From positions 1 through 64,000 of the forward strand of contig JAFGYE010000027.1 of assembly GCA_016936255.1 (NCBI GenBank): DNA of 64,000 bases, in the 5' to 3' direction. This DNA comes from Marinifilaceae bacterium. Lineage in GTDB: Bacteria; Bacteroidota; Bacteroidia; Bacteroidales; Marinifilaceae. Both the position numbers and the translations under genes were made by a program. Of this stretch, positions 1 to 8,364 are shown one piece after another (within the stretch, counting starts at the first letter, position 1; each line of letters opens with the position of its first letter). A model generated the notes under the pieces. The model did no database searches. It had not been told where the DNA came from and was given only the letters and a program-made list of their open reading frames with translations.

Positions 1-88
1 TCTTCTAATGTCCAACGTCTTTTCATACCCTAAATTTAACTGTTTTAAATCTGAAATTTTACTCCAGTCTTTTTAGGGGCTAAACTAA

Positions 89-346
89 GAGGTAGGTGGA
101 ATAAACTCTGAGGAGCTGGGTACTTGTCCCGCAAGTACACTTCATCATAACAGTGGTATTAATGGCGGAACATTCTCCGGCAGGTATTGTTGGACAGTTG
201 AAGGTACTCTTTGTGATTCGGAAATTCAAGGTGGACTGGAAGATAAGCTGCTGAATTGTATCAACTGCAGTTTCTTTAAATCAGTAAACGTCGAACAAGG
301 ACGTGAATTTATTCTCATGCCTCAAAAAATCCATCAAAACAAATAG
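89..346 (+). pseudogene. two-CW-domain protein, C-terminal remnant
   Basis: This frame is open for 85 codons but has no ATG, GTG or TTG near its beginning, and it is preceded in frame by TAA at 86-88. The translation reads EVGGINSEELGTCPA, then GRYCWTVEGTLC, then LNCINCSFFKSV, ending at TAG 344-346. The spacing of CPA, CW, GTxC and CxxCxFF is that of the small cysteine-rich two-CW domain common in Bacteroidota and Desulfobacterota. That domain normally begins with an extra CW..C motif just before the GG, and here this part is missing. I read it as a decayed or truncated gene; a frameshift upstream of position 89 is the alternative. Function of the family is unknown to me. Confidence 0.5.
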
Positions 347-379
347 GTTGTCGAATCATCAACAACCTATTCTTTTATA
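342..379. terminator. bidirectional intrinsic terminator
   Basis: A perfect 10-bp stem (AATAGGTTGT at 342-351, ACAACCTATT at 362-371) with a 10-nt loop is followed by T-rich sequence on the plus strand (TCTTTTATAA) and by TTTGTTTTG on the minus strand. It overlaps the stop codon of the two-CW remnant and lies 30 bp beyond the MFS gene, so it probably ends both transcripts. Confidence 0.65.
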
Positions 380-409
380 AAGCTCATTCCCTAAACTACA
401 TTAATAGTT

Positions 410-1657
410 CTAAGCCTTTTCAATCATATATTCACTTAAATCCAAGTCTTGTAACCTCTTTTTTGTCGGATCAACAATCAAATTATAAACTGTTCCTGCA
501 AAAAGTATCACAGCAAAAACTGTAGCAAGCATAAATCCATACTTTGCATCGCTGCCAAAGGCATCGCTTATTGCTCCCATGGCCAATGGTCCAAGTGCAG
601 CGCCGGCGGCTGTGAAAAATAGAATCACTCCCGCAACTGCTCCATGGCTGGATTTTGGAAAACAACTAATCCCTTTCGAATTGATGGTTGGATAAATAAC
701 AGACATAAATAATCCGGACAACGGCAATAAGAATACCGTTGCTTCCACTCCAAATAACATGCTGCCAACAAAACAAACCAAAATAGCAAAACTAAACAGA
801 CATAATACCACGGCCCAATTGAAACGAGACATCATCCACGCACCTAAAAATCGTCCTCCAGCTCTCAAAATAAAGAAAATCGGCAAAGCATAAGTGGCTA
901 TAAACAACAAGCTGCCATCATATCCTTTAATCAAAGTAGGCATCCAAACATAAATAGCTGCTTCAACCGAAACATAAAGAAAAGCTCCCATTGAAAAACC
1001 AAAAGCATAAGGATCTTTAATCATTGCAAAGGTTCTTCTTATATTAATGGCTTCACCTGACTTTTTTTGAGTTTCGGGATATTTAACCTTAACGGCAATT
1101 AAAATCAGAACAACGCATAAACTTGCTGCTACAACATAAAGCCATTTCCAATCTACTCCTTGAGTTAAAAAATAACTTACAATAAATGGTCCGATAATAG
1201 CACCAACACCAAAGAATCCTTCAACCGCATTCATGGTAGATGTATGCTCTTTTGTCGATTTCGTAATATCACCTATTAGAGCCAGGGCTCCAGTTTTAAA
1301 TATTCCAATGGCCGCTCCAGAAATTACCATCAGTGTCAGGAAAAATGCAAAAGCATTTCCAATAATAAACAGATAGGAATTAATAACAAAAAGAAGCAAG
1401 CCAAGTATAATTGTTTTCTTTCGTCCCAATTTATCTGCTAAAAACCCAAGGAAAATTCCAGCCAAAGCAATTGCTGTCATCGGACCATAGTGCAGCAATC
1501 CTGCTGCTGTCATGCTTAAATCGAAAGTTTTCATTACTTCCGGAATAATTACCCCAACTGCATCAGTTGTCATGGCAAACATCAAAAACATCATGTATGT
1601 CAGCCATTTAATCAGTTTTATATTTGTAATACCTTGTATATTATCAGTATTTCCCAT
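410..1657 (-). CDS. MFS transporter (sugar or osmolyte permease)
   Basis: A 415-residue major facilitator superfamily protein with about 12 hydrophobic segments and the family loop between TM2 and TM3 (GFLADKLGRKK, around residue 70). It probably imports the substrate or products handled by its operon across the inner membrane. It is the last gene of the minus-strand operon and sits 34 bp after the GH13 enzyme gene. The long hydrophilic stretch after TM6 (around residues 195-215) is usual for the family. The sequence alone does not identify the substrate. The operon context (alpha-glucoside phosphorylase, kinase, TonB receptor) suggests a small glucoside or the polyol/acid released from it. 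Confidence 0.85.
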   Translation of the reverse strand: MGNTDNIQGITNIKLIKWLTYMMFLMFAMTTDAVGVIIPEVMKTFDLSMTAAGLLHYGPMTAIALAGIFLGFLADKLGRKKTIILGLLLFVINSYLFIIGNAFAFFLTLMVISGAAIGIFKTGALALIGDITKSTKEHTSTMNAVEGFFGVGAIIGPFIVSYFLTQGVDWKWLYVVAASLCVVLILIAVKVKYPETQKKSGEAINIRRTFAMIKDPYAFGFSMGAFLYVSVEAAIYVWMPTLIKGYDGSLLFIATYALPIFFILRAGGRFLGAWMMSRFNWAVVLCLFSFAILVCFVGSMLFGVEATVFLLPLSGLFMSVIYPTINSKGISCFPKSSHGAVAGVILFFTAAGAALGPLAMGAISDAFGSDAKYGFMLATVFAVILFAGTVYNLIVDPTKKRLQDLDLSEYMIEKA

Positions 1658-1691
1658 CTTTTTATTTTTATGTAAGGATAAAATAATCCTA

Positions 1692-3404
1692 CTAGAAATT
1701 ATATACTACCTCTCCTTTTTCGTTGGTCGCAACTATATTGAAGGTGTATTTTTTCAAATTTGCATCAAAAGCGGCAATGCATCCATTATTTTCCCATTGT
1801 AATTTTAGTGATTCCGGTTTGGATTCCAGAATTTTCAGTTCAGCATCAAAACCAAAGGCCGGGAAATTATTTCTAAATCTCAATAAAGAGAGTTGCTTAA
1901 GTACCACATCTTTCCCTAATTCATTGAATGCTTCCTCTAATTTCAAATTTGTTCTGTTGATTTCTTTGTGCCCTCCAGCCCCGGCATTTTTGACAGCTTC
2001 ATGATCATTCTTTCCAGCAAGAAGATCGAGGTACCAAACCTGAGGTTTGCCGGGCATAAAAATTTGAATAGCTCTCGCCAACAGAAGTTTTGCATCATTT
2101 TCGCCCAATGCGCTGTAATACGTTGCATTTACCTGATAATACATATTCTTTTGCCCATGCAGATCTTTCACAAATCCTCCCCGTTCAACAACAGTGTCAA
2201 TCAAAACCTGAATCTGTTCTTCTGTCAGCAAGCCTTTTAAATCCAATAAAGGTATTCCATCATGACAACCGAGCATATTTACAACTTTGATATCTTTTTC
2301 CAACATGTCCTTAATCCATTGGATCAAAACTTCATTTGTGTTTCTTTCAAAAGCATCTATAATTAATCCAGGCAAGAAAAAATCATAAGTCAAATAGCCT
2401 TCACTTGCTAATTTTTCATGCATTTTATCTTCGTACTTTGCGTGTATTTCGGGCAAGAGCGTTAAATTATATTTATCGGCCAAAGCCTTCACTCTTCCCA
2501 ATAAATTCCACGTTCCCGGATCGTTCAAAAAATTCGGCAGACCAGGTTCTTTAGGAGCATACGCAAATGCATCAAGCCTAATAATCTCGGCACCATAACC
2601 GGATAGTTTTTTCAAGGTATCCTCGTAAAATTCCCACACCAACGGAGACTTGATATTAAGATCCATTTGTCCAAGATATTTTCTTCTGGATTCCAGTAAG
2701 TCAATTGTATCTTTACGGTACTCGTCAAATTTCCCAAATTCAATCTCTGCAGGCTTTTTTCCTTTACCTATAGCTGTATTTACCATTTCCGCCAGTTTAT
2801 CGGCCGAGGCATATTGAATATCTGCAGCCGTCATTAAATCCTGAGCATCAATTTTCCCATATTTCACTTCCTGATAAAAAGTGTTCCAGTAGGGAACCTC
2901 CTTTCCATCGGGCATGCGAACCATTAAAATCGGCAGACCAGGTTTTCTGAAAAACATATCTTTGATGTATTCTGTATCAGGTTGGATATAACCTTCTTCT
3001 GATATTTCTCCACATCCATTCCAAAATTTATTCCATTGTATAAAAAAGTCCTTATACCTAGAATTTTCACCATTTTTTAAAATATCCTGAAACTGACCGG
3101 ATAGAACTGAAGAATGGTTTAATACAAAATCAAACTTTAGCGCAATGTTCATTTTTTTCAGTTCGATTAAATTTTCCTTCGAAGCATACATCTTGTTCAG
3201 GTTATAATCGATAACGGAAAAACCTCTGTCTAAATCGGTATTAAAAACACTGGGTAAAATATAGAATGACTGAAATACATCATCCAGTTCATCTTTATTC
3301 AGAAATCTAATGATATCATCTAAAGTTCCTCCAATACTATCAGAATAAGCATTCAGCATTGGACCCGATTTTATGATTGATTTATTCTCATTCATGTCTT
3401 TCAT
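1692..3404 (-). CDS. GH13 subfamily 18-like glycoside phosphorylase (sucrose-phosphorylase family)
   Basis: A 570-residue TIM-barrel glycosidase. The family features are the N-terminal NAYSDSIGGTL, the DFVLNHSS segment (around residue 92), the nucleophile Asp278 in IRLDAF, the acid/base Glu319 in LLPEI, and the transition-state stabiliser Asp382 in LGCHDGIPL. This set is characteristic of sucrose phosphorylase and its relatives that act on sucrose 6'-phosphate, glucosylglycerol or glucosylglycerate. These enzymes split an alpha-glucoside with phosphate to give glucose 1-phosphate. No signal peptide is visible, so it should be cytoplasmic. The true acceptor cannot be read from the sequence. 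The start is ambiguous: AGGAGG lies only 2 nt before the ATG at 3404 but 11 nt before the in-frame ATG at 3395, so Met4 may be the real start. Confidence 0.85.
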   Translation of the reverse strand: MKDMNENKSIIKSGPMLNAYSDSIGGTLDDIIRFLNKDELDDVFQSFYILPSVFNTDLDRGFSVIDYNLNKMYASKENLIELKKMNIALKFDFVLNHSSVLSGQFQDILKNGENSRYKDFFIQWNKFWNGCGEISEEGYIQPDTEYIKDMFFRKPGLPILMVRMPDGKEVPYWNTFYQEVKYGKIDAQDLMTAADIQYASADKLAEMVNTAIGKGKKPAEIEFGKFDEYRKDTIDLLESRRKYLGQMDLNIKSPLVWEFYEDTLKKLSGYGAEIIRLDAFAYAPKEPGLPNFLNDPGTWNLLGRVKALADKYNLTLLPEIHAKYEDKMHEKLASEGYLTYDFFLPGLIIDAFERNTNEVLIQWIKDMLEKDIKVVNMLGCHDGIPLLDLKGLLTEEQIQVLIDTVVERGGFVKDLHGQKNMYYQVNATYYSALGENDAKLLLARAIQIFMPGKPQVWYLDLLAGKNDHEAVKNAGAGGHKEINRTNLKLEEAFNELGKDVVLKQLSLLRFRNNFPAFGFDAELKILESKPESLKLQWENNGCIAAFDANLKKYTFNIVATNEKGEVVYNF

Positions 3405-3485
3405 CTCCTCCTATCTAATCAGGATATTAATCATTAAACTTGGAATTATAATACCCGGTTATTTCCTTTAAGGCAAAATAGTTAA

Positions 3486-4136
3486 TTATTTTATTTCCAA
3501 TTCATAATCTTTTGTGATTACAAAATCAGCCAGTTGTTTATGACCAGCGATTATTTTGTGCTCGGTTATTAAAACCTGCTCAATAAAAGGATCACCAACC
3601 TCCTTACCACGGTTTCTTTTTTGTCTGTGCTCCAAAGTATCAATTCTATTTCGGGCAATAAAAACCTTAGTATCCACATTTTTCAATAAACTGGTATAGG
3701 TTCCTTCTGCAATCACAACCTGAATTCCTTCCAGGTTAATTACTTCATTTTCTACACTATTCTGGTTGTAATCAATCAAAGGTTTTACAATCTCATTTTT
3801 GCCATCAATTGCATCCTTTAAATTCTGATCCATTAAATCCATTTTAACCTCGACGTGAGGTCCTAACCATTCAGGATCTTCCCTTCTTTTTGCATCATTT
3901 GATTTTGGAGGAAGAACAAAATAATCATCCTGTCCAAGCAATACCGATTTTATTCCTTCCTTCTCCAACTCATCGGCAATAGCCTTTCCTGTTTCTGATT
4001 TTCCACTTCCCGATTCACCAGATACGGTAATTGTATATCGTTTGCCCTTATTTTTAATTTTCTCTACCAAACTGGGAGCAATTTTTCCTGCAACCTTAAC
4101 ATGGTGTTCTTCCACTACAATAATATCACCCTTCAT
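3486..4136 (-). CDS. uridine kinase/phosphoribulokinase-family P-loop kinase
   Basis: A 216-residue kinase of the URK/PRK superfamily. Visible features are Walker A GESGSGKS (residues 40-47), the QDDYF segment with the likely catalytic acid (around 78), an AEGTYTSLL Walker-B-like segment (around 145) and an Arg-rich lid, HRQKRNRGKE (around 172). Canonical uridine kinases share this fold, but so do D-glycerate 3-kinases of plants and fungi. Its place between a TonB receptor and a GH13_18 phosphorylase argues that it phosphorylates a product of the pathway rather than uridine. That reassignment is inference. It is separated from its neighbours by 102 and 81 bp. Confidence 0.75.
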   Translation of the reverse strand: MKGDIIVVEEHHVKVAGKIAPSLVEKIKNKGKRYTITVSGESGSGKSETGKAIADELEKEGIKSVLLGQDDYFVLPPKSNDAKRREDPEWLGPHVEVKMDLMDQNLKDAIDGKNEIVKPLIDYNQNSVENEVINLEGIQVVIAEGTYTSLLKNVDTKVFIARNRIDTLEHRQKRNRGKEVGDPFIEQVLITEHKIIAGHKQLADFVITKDYELEIK

Positions 4137-4188
4137 GATTTTATATTTTAGTTGTTCATTGATTCTTTAAGACATACTTTGAGTGTTT

Positions 4189-4209
4189 CGGAGGAGATCT
4201 TTACCTCCC
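4189..4209 (-). other. stem-loop between receptor and kinase genes
   Basis: CGGAGG at 4189-4194 can pair with CCTCC at 4204-4208 around a short loop. It lies in the 102-bp gap between the TonB receptor gene and the kinase gene. No T-run follows, so it is more likely an mRNA processing or stability element than a terminator. Only the pairing is seen; the role is a guess. Confidence 0.25.
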
Positions 4210-4238
4210 CCGATTCTCTGCTTTTCAATATTAATATG

Positions 4239-6899
4239 CTAAAAAGTATATGTAATACTTAAAGTTGAAGCCCGGCCTGTAATAGGTCTTGCTCGCATGT
4301 AATTCGTAGTATTTTCAACAAAAGAATCCCCTTCCATTTCAGTAAATCCAATCGTATTAAACAAGTTGTTTATATTTGCACGAATAGATAAACCTTTGGT
4401 AATGTTCTGACTGGCATAAGCATTCACATAAGCATATCCTGGCAACACAATACCATTATCATCCTGAGCATATACCTTTGTTGTACCTATCAAACTAAAA
4501 CCGATAGACGTTTTGCCTTTGTTGAAATCGTATGAAGGTGTAATGTTGTACAATAAATCAGGTACTCTTCGAGGAGTATTTCCTTTTTCATCAGCGTTTA
4601 AACTCTTGTCAATTTCGGCATGTGTGTAAGTTGCTCCAAAAGCCACATTGAAATTTGATTTTTGATAAATCCCTTCGAATTCAGCACCATAGGTTGTGAA
4701 TTCCTTGTTAATAATTTTACCAAACTCTTCATTCTGTTCCGAAATATCAGTATAAAAACCTGTAACAATTACAGCCAGTGATGGAGATTTGTATTTGTAT
4801 CCCAATTCGAATTGCTTAATTTCATCAGCATCCAGTCCGTCAACAGTTCCTCCTTCAGGAGTGATAAACGGAGAATACAACAAGCGGTCGGCATTAGCTC
4901 TGCCACCTTTACTGTAGCGTGTATAAACAGCCTGATCGTCATTGATCTTATAATTAGCACCTAAAGAATAAGAAACATAGTTGTAATCGTAATCAACAGG
5001 CATTGGATTTGCATTATCCAAAACAGTTACACTTTCTTCAACCGGAGTTATGCTTCCGTTATTGTCAACATCAACAGGAGCTTGATAATTTGACAAATAA
5101 TGACCTGTTACATCACCCATATCGTAACGAACACTACCTTCAATATTTAATTGATCAGTAACTTCAATTCCAACATTTGCATAAACAGCATCAATATCAT
5201 AAGTCATATCGTAACCACGGGTACAACAATTTCCCCAGAATGGAACACCATGTGCTATCAAACCATTACTGCTATAGTAAGAATTATCAGCACTTTCAAT
5301 ATTCATTAATCTCGGTCCGTCAGAACTAATATCAGTAAGGAAAGTCTGCCACAACCAAGTCATTCCAATTTTTTGCTGTGCTTTATAATAACCAGCAGTA
5401 AAATCAACATTATCAAATGATTTCGATAAATAAAAATCATTTGTGAAATTGCCAAGGTCGTTCATATCAACGTCGAAAAGAATCGTTCTCATCAATAATC
5501 CATTATTATTTAGATTACCGATTTGTGAATCATTTAAAGCAACACCTGCATTCGCACCATTTGCATAGCTTAAACTATATCCTGCACCGGCAATACTTTC
5601 AGCTATATCGTTTGCATTTCCAATTTGAGCAGGAAACGGAGCCACAAATGAACCGTGATTGTTCGCATAACGAAATTTTTCTTTCAACTGCCATCCCTCA
5701 CCAATATCGAAGGAAAATTCACCACCTACAACTTTCGAAACGGGATGCATTCCATCACCAATGTTACTGGTTCTGCTGTTTCCATTCGCATCCACACTTA
5801 ATACGTGCATGAAATTTGGACTTTGAAGAGAACTGCCGGTAATACTATAACCAGGAATCGACTTATATTTAGGATCACCTTTTGTTCCGGTCACTTTTAC
5901 CGGCATAGGCATGTACGCAATTGATTTATCATCCAAAACTTTAAAATACAACCGAACGTATCCTTTTTCAAATTCTTTGGTAATATTCGCTTTTATCTGA
6001 CCTCCGCTATTACCTGTATATCCAGGATTTCGAGGACCTTCTCCTTCGCGGAAAAATCCACCAACATGAAAGCGGAATCCATTTCCAATAGGAGCTCCAT
6101 ACTCAAAATCAGTTCTGTGTGATTTGTAATCAAGTCCCATGGTCATTCCAATACTTCCACCTTCAACTGCACCATTCTTACTAATAAAGTTAATGATACC
6201 AGCAGGCGAATTACTTGCGAAAGTTGATGCACTACCTCCTTTAATGGCTTCGATACGACCAATAGTTCTGTCTGATCTTAGAAAAATATCAGCATTACCA
6301 AAAGAGATATCTCCAAACTGCATTACCGGCAAACCATCTTCATGAATTTGTAGAAACTTTGAACCTCCTGAAGCAATTGGAATACCACGAACAGCGATAT
6401 TCGCATTTCCTTCACCTCCCGAAGACTCTGATCGGATACCAGGAATTGCTTTAAATAGTTCAGCCGTAGTTGCAGCTCCAAAAACTTCAACAAATTTTGG
6501 TTTCAGTGTTGTTAACGCAACACTCGATTCAATGTTCGATTTTTGATTCACAACACCGGTTACAGTAACCTGATCCAAACCAATTAAATCTGCAGACAAA
6601 TCAAAATCAAGAGTAATTTCCTGACCTGCAAGAATAGTAACTTCTTTCTCTACTTTCGAGTACCCAATAAAAGATGCTACAATAGTATAGGTACCTGCTT
6701 CAATATTTTCCAACTGATAAGTCCCGTCAATATTTGAAATAGTACCATTTGTTGTTCCTTTAACAACTACAGATGCTCCAATTAAAGGTTCTTCATAAAG
6801 CTTATCTGTAACGTTCCCTTTTAAAATCCCTGTTTGCGCATTAATCAATCCAATAAAAAGGATCAGATTAGCAAACGTCAAAAGAATCTTTCGTTTCAT
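4239..6899 (-). CDS. TonB-dependent outer membrane receptor with carboxypeptidase-like N-domain
   Basis: An 886-residue outer-membrane receptor. It has a signal peptide (about residues 1-21, ending INAQ), a carboxypeptidase-D-like regulatory domain (about 25-110, with GTTNGTISNIDGTYQL), a TonB plug (about 125-240, with AELFKAIPGIRSE and IEAIKGGSAS), and a 22-strand-type beta-barrel ending in the aromatic STLSITYTF. The overall plan is that of TonB-dependent transporters with a CarboxypepD_reg-like domain. No SusD-like lipoprotein gene is adjacent, which sets this locus apart from a standard polysaccharide utilisation locus and points to a small ligand. It is the first gene of the operon, behind a consensus promoter and a LacI-type operator. 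Confidence 0.92.
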   Translation of the reverse strand: MKRKILLTFANLILFIGLINAQTGILKGNVTDKLYEEPLIGASVVVKGTTNGTISNIDGTYQLENIEAGTYTIVASFIGYSKVEKEVTILAGQEITLDFDLSADLIGLDQVTVTGVVNQKSNIESSVALTTLKPKFVEVFGAATTAELFKAIPGIRSESSGGEGNANIAVRGIPIASGGSKFLQIHEDGLPVMQFGDISFGNADIFLRSDRTIGRIEAIKGGSASTFASNSPAGIINFISKNGAVEGGSIGMTMGLDYKSHRTDFEYGAPIGNGFRFHVGGFFREGEGPRNPGYTGNSGGQIKANITKEFEKGYVRLYFKVLDDKSIAYMPMPVKVTGTKGDPKYKSIPGYSITGSSLQSPNFMHVLSVDANGNSRTSNIGDGMHPVSKVVGGEFSFDIGEGWQLKEKFRYANNHGSFVAPFPAQIGNANDIAESIAGAGYSLSYANGANAGVALNDSQIGNLNNNGLLMRTILFDVDMNDLGNFTNDFYLSKSFDNVDFTAGYYKAQQKIGMTWLWQTFLTDISSDGPRLMNIESADNSYYSSNGLIAHGVPFWGNCCTRGYDMTYDIDAVYANVGIEVTDQLNIEGSVRYDMGDVTGHYLSNYQAPVDVDNNGSITPVEESVTVLDNANPMPVDYDYNYVSYSLGANYKINDDQAVYTRYSKGGRANADRLLYSPFITPEGGTVDGLDADEIKQFELGYKYKSPSLAVIVTGFYTDISEQNEEFGKIINKEFTTYGAEFEGIYQKSNFNVAFGATYTHAEIDKSLNADEKGNTPRRVPDLLYNITPSYDFNKGKTSIGFSLIGTTKVYAQDDNGIVLPGYAYVNAYASQNITKGLSIRANINNLFNTIGFTEMEGDSFVENTTNYMRARPITGRASTLSITYTF

Positions 6900-7049
6900 A
6901 AATTCATTTTATTAATCTATTACGAGTGAAACATCTGGGATGAAAAGAATTTTTTGTTCAAATTTACATCCGTAGGTATTTCAAAGAAATAGTAGTTAGT
7001 TGATTCGTTTTTTTTTCGCAATCGTTATCTTAGCTAAGTATTATACAAG

Positions 7050-7080
7050 CAAATATAGATGATTCACGAACAATAATCAA
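7050..7080 (-). promoter_or_regulatory. promoter of the receptor-kinase-phosphorylase-MFS operon
   Basis: On the minus strand, TTG (7080-7078) is followed after 20 nt by TATATTTG (7057-7050), a full match to the Bacteroidota primary promoter TTG-N19-21-TAnnTTTG. Transcription would start near 7043 and run into the receptor gene with a leader of about 140 nt. Confidence 0.65.
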
Positions 7081-7110
7081 TACTTAAATAGTTGCCATAC
7101 AGTACATTAA

Positions 7111-7142
7111 AACCGCAACCGGTCGTGCAACCGGTTGCGGTT
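7111..7142. promoter_or_regulatory. tandem LacI-family operator
   Basis: A 13-bp inverted repeat (7111-7123 and 7130-7142, 6-nt centre) contains the perfect palindrome GCAACCGGTTGC at 7127-7138. An imperfect copy, GCAACCGGTCGT, is at 7115-7126, exactly 12 bp upstream. The central CG and flanking GCAA are typical of LacI/PurR/GntR-type operators. It sits between the receptor promoter and the divergent regulator gene, about 30 bp upstream of the receptor promoter TTG and 61 bp before the regulator start. It could therefore mediate both operon control and autoregulation. The binding protein is most likely the adjacent LacI-family product. Confidence 0.75.
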
Positions 7143-7203
7143 GATAACTTTTAAGGAATAATTTCAATCGATTTCGAAGTGCTAACAGGAAAAATAATCA
7201 TTC

Positions 7204-8217
7204 ATGACTAATAAGGCCATTACAATAATTGACATTGCCAAACTTTTAGGGGTTTCAAAATCTACAGTTAGCAGAGCTCTTAAAGATCACCCGGACATTA
7301 GTAATGCTACAAAAGAGGCCGTACGCATGATGGCCAAACAGCTTAAATACAAACCCAATGCGGTTGCCATGTCCTTACGACATAAAAAAAGCAAAGTAAT
7401 TGGTTTAATTGTACCTACACTTTCCCCGTTTTTTTTCCCCTCTGTTATTCACGGGATTGAAAATGAAGTAAACAAAAGAGGTTATAATTTAATGATTCTA
7501 CAATCCAACGAATCCTACGAAAGAGAAGTGCATAACGTAGATATCCTGCAAAGCAATAATGTGGAAGGAATATTAGCTTCGGTTTCCAGAAATACGGAAG
7601 ATCTTAGTCATTTCACTAATCTTATTGAAAATAACACCCCTATTGTCTTTTTCGACCGCATTCCCAAATCCATACAAGCAGACATGGTTTTGGTTGATGA
7701 TATTTCAGGGGCATATAATGCCGTTGAACATCTAATTTCAATAGGAAAAAGAAAAATTGCGATATGCCTGGGCAATCCAAATTTACTAATTAGCAGCAAT
7801 CGACTTAATGGATATAAAAAGGCACTAAAAAAACATCAAATAGAGATTAATGAGGAATTCATTATAACAGGACAGTCATCTGAGGAAGCTGAAAAAGAGA
7901 CAAAAAAGCTTTTAGAATTAACAAGCCCTCCCGATGCAATTCTGGCAATAAGTGATCTCACCATGTCTGGAATCATGAAGGCTTTATATGCTTCGAAAAT
8001 TAAAATTCCTGAAGATATTGCTGTAATCGGCTTTTGTGAAGATACATTCAGTCAAATGTATAACCCTCCAGTTTCAACAATTGATCCAATGGGAATAGAA
8101 ATTGGTAAAATTGCTGCCGAAAGACTTTTTCAAAGAATTCACGAAAATAACATCTTAGAACCCAAAATAATTAATCTATCAAGCAGATTAATTGTTAGAG
8201 ATTCAACAAAAGCATAA
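7204..8217 (+). CDS. LacI-family transcriptional regulator
   Basis: A 337-residue regulator. The N-terminal helix-turn-helix spans residues 3-50 (TIIDIAKLLGVSKSTVSRAL) with the hinge helix around KYKPNAVAMSLR. The periplasmic-binding-protein-like effector domain runs from about 62 to 335 (VIGLIVPTLSPFFF, FFDRIPKS, ISDLTMSGIM, VIGFCEDTF). It is divergent from the catabolic operon across 304 bp containing a tandem palindromic operator, so it is almost certainly the local regulator. The effector is probably the operon substrate or a phosphorylated intermediate. Start codon ATG; no clear Shine-Dalgarno sequence. Confidence 0.93.
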   Translation: MTNKAITIIDIAKLLGVSKSTVSRALKDHPDISNATKEAVRMMAKQLKYKPNAVAMSLRHKKSKVIGLIVPTLSPFFFPSVIHGIENEVNKRGYNLMILQSNESYEREVHNVDILQSNNVEGILASVSRNTEDLSHFTNLIENNTPIVFFDRIPKSIQADMVLVDDISGAYNAVEHLISIGKRKIAICLGNPNLLISSNRLNGYKKALKKHQIEINEEFIITGQSSEEAEKETKKLLELTSPPDAILAISDLTMSGIMKALYASKIKIPEDIAVIGFCEDTFSQMYNPPVSTIDPMGIEIGKIAAERLFQRIHENNILEPKIINLSSRLIVRDSTKA

Positions 8218-8364
8218 CATCTAAACTCACAAATAAATACTTAAAGATTTGTTTATCCACAATAAATCGATATTTTAGAAGGAGGTTTACAAGTTAACTT
8301 GTTTTGCAGGCTTGCAGTTATTTGCTCAAAAATTGAAAAAAATGGTTTAACAGATACGAGGAAG

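Noticed and set aside
1512-1802. 96-residue plus-strand frame spanning the MFS/GH13 junction.
   Set aside because: It lies antisense to two confident co-transcribed genes and only looks hydrophobic because it mirrors a membrane protein.
5525-5812. 95-residue plus-strand His-rich reading frame inside the TonB receptor gene.
   Set aside because: It is the antisense shadow of a well-supported gene, with odd composition and no domain.
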